Below are positions 24,154 through 26,659 of a stretch of 26,659 bases of DNA, piece by piece (the first letter of the stretch is position 1; each line of letters opens with the position of its first letter). The DNA comes from an uncultured Clostridia bacterium (GTDB taxonomy: Bacteria; Bacillota; Clostridia; TANB77; CAG-508), in assembly GCA_934169575.1 (NCBI GenBank), contig CAKPOA010000018.1, positions 1 through 26,659 on the forward strand. Direction: 5' to 3'. Position numbers and translations under genes: made by a program. Below the pieces are notes generated by a model. It searched no databases, was not told the origin of the DNA, and saw only the letters and a program-made list of their open reading frames with translations.

Positions 24154-24463
24154 ATGATATTAGAAAATAAATTAGGTGAATATAGCACATCCTTTTAGAG
24201 AAGGAAATGGAAGAAGTACAAGGATATGGTTAGATCAAATATTGAAAAAAGAATTAGGCAAAGTGGTTGACTGGGAAATGGTTAATAAAGAAGATTATTT
24301 GTTAGCTATGGAAAGAAGTCCTATAAAAGATACAGAAATAAAGTTATTAATTGAAAAGAATTTGACAAATAAAATAGATGATAGAGATGTGTATATGAAA
24401 GGCTTAGATGCAAGTTATGGATTTGAGGGATATTATTGTTATAAAACTAAAGACTTGACATAA
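24154..24463 (+). pseudogene. Fic family protein gene with an internal deletion and frameshift
   Basis: The gene starts normally with GAGG, ATG 24154 and MILENKLG, a common Fic N-terminus, but after eight codons it jumps to the middle of the Fic core. There, one frame over, the sequence continues NIAHPFREGNGRSTRIWLDQILKKEL to the stop at 24463, ending with KGLDASYGFEGYYCYKTKDLT. The catalytic loop HPFREGNGR is intact. About 110 residues are missing compared with what I recall for this type of Fic protein (about 200 aa), including the region that holds the inhibitory or target-binding elements. Fic proteins transfer AMP or other groups to target proteins. The original frame stops 12 codons in, so no working enzyme should be made; GTG 24176 lacks a suitable ribosome binding site. 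Confidence 0.85.
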
Positions 24464-24519
24464 TGTAAAAATAACTGTATAATAAGTTTATAAGTTATTT
24501 CAAAAAATAGCATAACATG

Positions 24520-24549
24520 AAAAGAGCCTTTTATATAAAAGGTTCTTTT
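24520..24549 (+). terminator. Terminator after the DHFR/Fic unit
   Basis: AAAAGAGCCTTTT (24520-24532) and AAAAGGTTCTTTT (24537-24549) pair over 13 bp with one wobble around a short loop. The 3' arm ends in TTTT. Confidence 0.85.
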
Positions 24550-24552
24550 GCA

Positions 24553-24610
24553 TAAAAAAAATCGTTTTATTTCTAAAGCGATTTGTAACCTTTTGTAAAG
24601 TGATATAATT
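24553..24610. repeat. 58-bp direct repeat, left copy: duplicated 3' end and terminator of an XRE-type gene
   Basis: Identical over 58 bp to 25823-25880. In the right copy this is the last 12 codons plus terminator of the minus-strand XRE gene; here the rest of that gene is missing. The two copies flank the abiF gene in the same orientation. Confidence 0.9.
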
Positions 24611-24613
24611 ATT

Positions 24614-24647
24614 TATAGATTAGAAAATTAAATCAACTAGAATTTTA
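24614..24647 (+). repeat. 34-nt relic matching the start of the 21961 gene fragment
   Basis: It matches 21961-21994 with two differences. The frame again reads KIKSTRIL, with one difference a silent ACC/ACT change, and then stops after a few codons. A remnant of the same gene family, directly abutting the 58-bp repeat. Confidence 0.6.
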
Positions 24648-24704
24648 AAAATATTATCAAATTAAATTATACAACAATTTTTTCGAAAAATTTCTGAAAA
24701 ATAC

Positions 24705-24733
24705 TTGCAAATGTTTGAAAATTATGTTAATAT
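24705..24733 (+). promoter_or_regulatory. Promoter of the upstream abiF RNA and the abiF gene
   Basis: TTGCAA (24705-24710), 17-nt spacer ending TGT (extended -10), TAATAT (24728-24733). Transcription is expected at or near G24740, the first base of the conserved GAACGGT. Confidence 0.8.
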
Positions 24734-24739
24734 ATATAT

Positions 24740-24781
24740 GAACGGTACCCAAGAAACTTTTGAAGCCTTGGGTCATTTTTT
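24740..24781 (+). ncRNA. abiF-type structured RNA, upstream copy
   Basis: GAACGGT is followed by a stem ACCCAAG (24747-24753)/CTTGGGT (24767-24773) closing a 13-nt loop AAACTTTTGAAGC, then CATTTTTTA, which makes it terminator-like. The downstream copy (25696) keeps the 5' end and all but one base of the loop but has a different stem that still pairs. As I recall, an 'abiF' RNA motif upstream of abiF genes has been described by comparative analysis. An RNA antitoxin or attenuator role fits the position between promoter and gene. Confidence 0.75.
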
Positions 24782-24798
24782 ATATGTAAGGAGTGCTA

Positions 24799-25674
24799 AT
24801 GAAAGAATATAAATCAAACGAAGAACTAATAAATTATTTATTATCAAAAGGAATAATTGTTTCTGATAAAAAAGATGCTATAGAAAAAATTGAAAAATAC
24901 ACATATTATTCAATTGTTAATACTTATAAGAATGTTTTTAAAGAAAAAAATGGAAAATATATAGATAATGTTTCATTTGATGACATATATGCATTATTTG
25001 AATTTGATAAAAATCTTAAAAACGTAATATTAAAATATTGTTTAGAAATAGAAACAGTTATAAAATCAATTATGGCAAATCAAATCTCAAAAGTATATGG
25101 TGTAAAAGATTATTTGAGTATTTATAATTTAGATGATAATATAAATACTAATATAAAGGAAAAATTATTAAAAAAAATAAATGATGAAATTGAAAAAGAC
25201 TATAATGTTCATACTGCTATAACACATTATATGGATAAATATAGATTTGTTCCGCCATTTGTACTAGTTAAAATACTTACATTTGGTGTAGCAAGTAGTT
25301 ATTATGGAGTACTTAAACAAAGTGATAGACAGGCAATTGCAAAATATTTTAAAATATCAGATAAGTTATTAAAGCAAATATTAAAAAATTTAACAACTAT
25401 AAGAAATATTGCAGCACATTCTGATAGATTATATAATTACACTAGTAAGTTTTATCTTTCATTTAAACTTATAGATAAAAATTATATAAAATCAGATAAT
25501 ATAACAAATTTATATATGGTAGTAAGATGTATGGAAAAATTATTAACTAAAGAGCAATATGATAAATTATATAATTCTATATGTGAAGAAATTAGAAAAC
25601 TTACCACAAAAATAAAATCTATTGAAATATACCGCATTATAAAAATAATGGGATTTCCAATGAATAAAAAATAG
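24799..25674 (+). CDS. AbiF/AbiD-family (Abi_2) HEPN abortive-infection protein
   Basis: A 291-residue protein of Abi_2 family size. It begins KEYKSNEELINYLLSKGIIV with the pattern of AbiD/AbiF (I..YY.I..Y...F), has a middle region with FVPPFVLVKILTFGVASSYYGVL (the family's 'p.wv.v..lsfG..s..y'), and near residue 202 carries RNIAAH (Arg202, His207), the RxxxxH active-site motif of HEPN RNases. Such proteins cut RNA and stop growth of phage-infected cells. AAGGAG at 24788-24793 selects ATG 24799 over GTG 24793. Small structured RNAs flank it on both sides. It sits among gene remnants and repeats, which suits a mobile defence gene. Cleavage activity is known for relatives, not shown here. Confidence 0.87.
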   Translation: MKEYKSNEELINYLLSKGIIVSDKKDAIEKIEKYTYYSIVNTYKNVFKEKNGKYIDNVSFDDIYALFEFDKNLKNVILKYCLEIETVIKSIMANQISKVYGVKDYLSIYNLDDNINTNIKEKLLKKINDEIEKDYNVHTAITHYMDKYRFVPPFVLVKILTFGVASSYYGVLKQSDRQAIAKYFKISDKLLKQILKNLTTIRNIAAHSDRLYNYTSKFYLSFKLIDKNYIKSDNITNLYMVVRCMEKLLTKEQYDKLYNSICEEIRKLTTKIKSIEIYRIIKIMGFPMNKK

Positions 25675-25683
25675 AAAGAAGAA

Positions 25684-25689
25684 TATAAT
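25684..25689 (+). promoter_or_regulatory. -10 element of the downstream abiF RNA
   Basis: TATAAT lies 6 nt before GAACGGT at 25696, the same distance as TAATAT in the upstream copy. The -35 region is poor (TGAATA around 25661). Confidence 0.5.
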
Positions 25690-25695
25690 AATGAA

Positions 25696-25775
25696 GAACG
25701 GTACTTAGAAAACTTTGGAAGCTCTAAGTCATTCATATAACCTAGAGTCATTTTTAGATTCTAGGTGTTTTTATT
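25696..25775 (+). ncRNA. abiF-type structured RNA, downstream copy, with its own terminator
   Basis: It begins GAACGGT, then stem ACTTAGA (25703-25709)/TCTAAGT (25723-25729) closing the 13-nt loop AAACTTTGGAAGC, then CATT. A second hairpin, ACCTAGAGTC (25740-25749)/GATTCTAGGT (25757-25766) followed by GTTTTTATT, ends it. No gene follows on this strand, so it would be a free-standing RNA of about 75 nt. Confidence 0.7.
25740..25775 (+). terminator. Terminator of the downstream abiF RNA
   Basis: 10-bp stem with one wobble, loop of 7 nt and the tail GTTTTTATT. It would end both readthrough from abiF and the downstream RNA. Confidence 0.85.
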
Positions 25776-25822
25776 ATTTAAGCAAAAAATGAGCTAAAGA
25801 TTGAGAGCAACATATATTGAAG

Positions 25823-25880
25823 TAAAAAAAATCGTTTTATTTCTAAAGCGATTTGTAACCTTTTGTAAAGTGATATAATT
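25823..25880. repeat. 58-bp direct repeat, right copy
   Basis: Identical to 24553-24610. It covers the last codons, stop and terminator of the XRE gene. The copies are exactly 1270 bp apart. Confidence 0.9.
25824..25854 (-). terminator. Terminator of the XRE gene, overlapping its stop codon
   Basis: On the minus strand AAATCG (25854-25849) pairs with CGATTT (25834-25829), with inner pairing, then a run of eight T. The stop codon (25845-25843) lies in the loop, so translation reaches into the hairpin. Confidence 0.65.
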
Positions 25881-26187
25881 CATTGATCATTTTGTAAATA
25901 AAACAAATAGTATCATCAGAACAATGTTTTAAAATTCTATTAATTTTTTTCACATAGGAATTTTGTGATTCATCACCATATAATATAAAATCTGTGGAAA
26001 CACCCGTAAAAGAAACAATACTGTCAAGAGTTTTTAGACTTAGAGAACTTTCACCACGTTCAATTTGTCCTAAAAATACTTCAGAAATATCAATATATTC
26101 TGAAAATTTTTCTCTACTCAAAAGCATATTTTCTCTAACTGAACGAATTCGTTCACCAATTTCTATATTTTTTGAATTAAAATCCAA
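25843..26187 (-). CDS. XRE-family helix-turn-helix transcriptional regulator
   Basis: A 114-residue protein. Residues 8-70 form an HTH_3 domain: IGERIRSVRENMLLSREKFSEYIDISEVFLGQIERGESSLSLKTLDSIVSFTGVSTDFILYG, with the usual 'iG.rIr..R...glsqe.fae....s...is.iErG...ps...l..ia..l.vs.d.ll'. A short helical tail of about 40 residues follows. It starts at TTG 26187, with AGGAGGTGA at 26201-26193 on the minus strand at the correct spacing and no ATG nearby. It is convergent with abiF and its paired RNA. It may regulate itself or abiF, but no operator is evident. Confidence 0.88.
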   Translation of the reverse strand: MDFNSKNIEIGERIRSVRENMLLSREKFSEYIDISEVFLGQIERGESSLSLKTLDSIVSFTGVSTDFILYGDESQNSYVKKINRILKHCSDDTICFIYKMINELYHFTKGYKSL

Positions 26188-26376
26188 TTAAATCACCTCC
26201 TGACAAAATTATATACATAATAATTATACAATAAAACAAATAAATGTCGAACATATTAAAAATATATAAAAAACATATGCTAAAAATATATAAAAAATGA
26301 TGCAAAATTGAAAAAAAGACCGAAAAAACGGCAAAAATAGCGAATTTTGAAAATGATAAAAAATATTAAAAAATGC

Positions 26377-26405
26377 TTGCAATATTTAAAATAGATTGGT
26401 ATAAT
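26377..26405 (+). promoter_or_regulatory. Promoter of the pilin-like surface protein gene
   Basis: TTGCAA (26377-26382), 17-nt spacer ending TGG (extended -10), TATAAT (26400-26405). Between this and the XRE start (26188-26376) I see only AT-rich sequence with no gene. Confidence 0.85.
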
Positions 26406-26423
26406 ACTTATATAATTTGAAAC

Positions 26424-26495
26424 AATAAACAATAGAACTTTGAAAATTAAATAATTTGTTTCTGAAAATAATAGGTTACTATTGTTTATTTTTAA
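26424..26495 (+). promoter_or_regulatory. Long leader hairpin, possible attenuator
   Basis: AATAAACAATAG (26424-26435) and CTATTGTTTATT (26479-26490) are perfectly complementary over 12 bp, with 43 nt between, followed by TTTAAG. It lies wholly in the 5' leader, about 20 nt after the promoter and before the ribosome binding site. The T-rich end would allow it to act as a leader terminator. Confidence 0.5.
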
Positions 26496-26527
26496 GATAA
26501 TATAAAAATATGGGGAGGAAAAAGAAA

Positions 26528-26659
26528 ATGGAGAAAACGAAAAGAAAAAATGGACAAAAAGGTATTACATTAATTGCCTTAGTTATTACAATAATTGTAT
26601 TAATAATTTTAGCAGGAATTTCAATAGCAATGATATCTGGCCAAAATGGAATTTTAAAC
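26528..26659 (+). CDS. Pilin-like (prepilin-type N-terminus) surface protein, 3' end outside the window
   Basis: The first 44 codons are present. After a short basic leader (MEKTKRKNGQKG) comes a hydrophobic helix, ITLIALVITIIVLIILAGIS, then IAMISGQNGILN. Gly-Ile before the helix fits a prepilin peptidase site, although the usual Glu at position +5 of mature pilins is absent (Ala here). Proteins with this start are numerous in gut Clostridia and carry varied C-terminal domains. GGGGAGG lies 11 nt before the ATG. It has a strong promoter and a structured leader. The gene truncated at position 1 may be a relative, since FGE-like domains follow such N-termini. Confidence 0.75.
   Translation, partial: MEKTKRKNGQKGITLIALVITIIVLIILAGISIAMISGQNGILN

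Noticed and set aside
24176..24463. The 95-codon Fic C-terminal frame as an intact small gene from GTG
   Set aside because: No suitable ribosome binding site precedes the GTG, and the usual Fic start MILENKLG lies just upstream in another frame, so an internal deletion explains it better.
25482..25751. Minus-strand frame over the end of abiF and the downstream RNA
   Set aside because: Hydrophobic shadow frame opposite a recognisable coding gene; no motif or start signal.

Overview
The window is AT-rich DNA (my estimate is roughly 27-30% G+C). Most starts have strong AGGAGG-type ribosome binding sites, promoters are canonical sigma-A, and U-tailed terminators are common. Together with SpoVG, a spore photoproduct lyase family protein, DacF-type carboxypeptidase, LCP and ComEA proteins, this points to an anaerobic, probably gut-associated member of the Clostridia (Bacillota). 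The species cannot be named from the window.

Layout. 1-861: 3' part of a formylglycine-generating-enzyme-like surface protein. 1159-1504: a tRNA-Val/Asp/Phe operon with promoter and terminator. 1522-6354: a Nudix hydrolase, a cytidylyltransferase-like protein, SpoVG, a GtrA-like membrane protein and a P2A calcium ATPase. 6363-11970: a likely operon of a degenerate HD-GYP-like protein, an endonuclease Q family PHP protein and the DNA polymerase III alpha subunit DnaE. 12199-18785: a hypothetical protein, a NodB deacetylase, a DUF975/CmpB membrane protein, a membrane-anchored beta-propeller-like protein, CvpA and an LCP transferase. 18827-21455: a D,D-carboxypeptidase (minus), a ComEA-like protein and thymidylate kinase (minus).

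From about 21500 to 26200 the character changes to an accessory region. It holds a short locus that looks like a type I toxin-antitoxin pair: a 39-residue membrane peptide with a hidden ribosome binding site, and a convergent antisense RNA, both starting in the same 5' sequence blocks. It also holds gene fragments and direct repeats, an SplB-like radical SAM protein lacking the usual catalytic cysteine, DHFR, a Fic gene gutted by an internal deletion, and an AbiF/AbiD (HEPN) gene between two copies of a small structured RNA. A 58-bp exact direct repeat and an XRE regulator adjoin it. The window ends in the 5' part of a pilin-like surface protein, plausibly the same broad class as the truncated gene at position 1.

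The most interesting loci are the AbiF gene with twin RNAs (24705-25775), whose stems differ by compensatory changes while loops and start sites are kept, and the mirrored toxin/antisense locus (21553-21898). Database names and literature links are from memory and no search was run.
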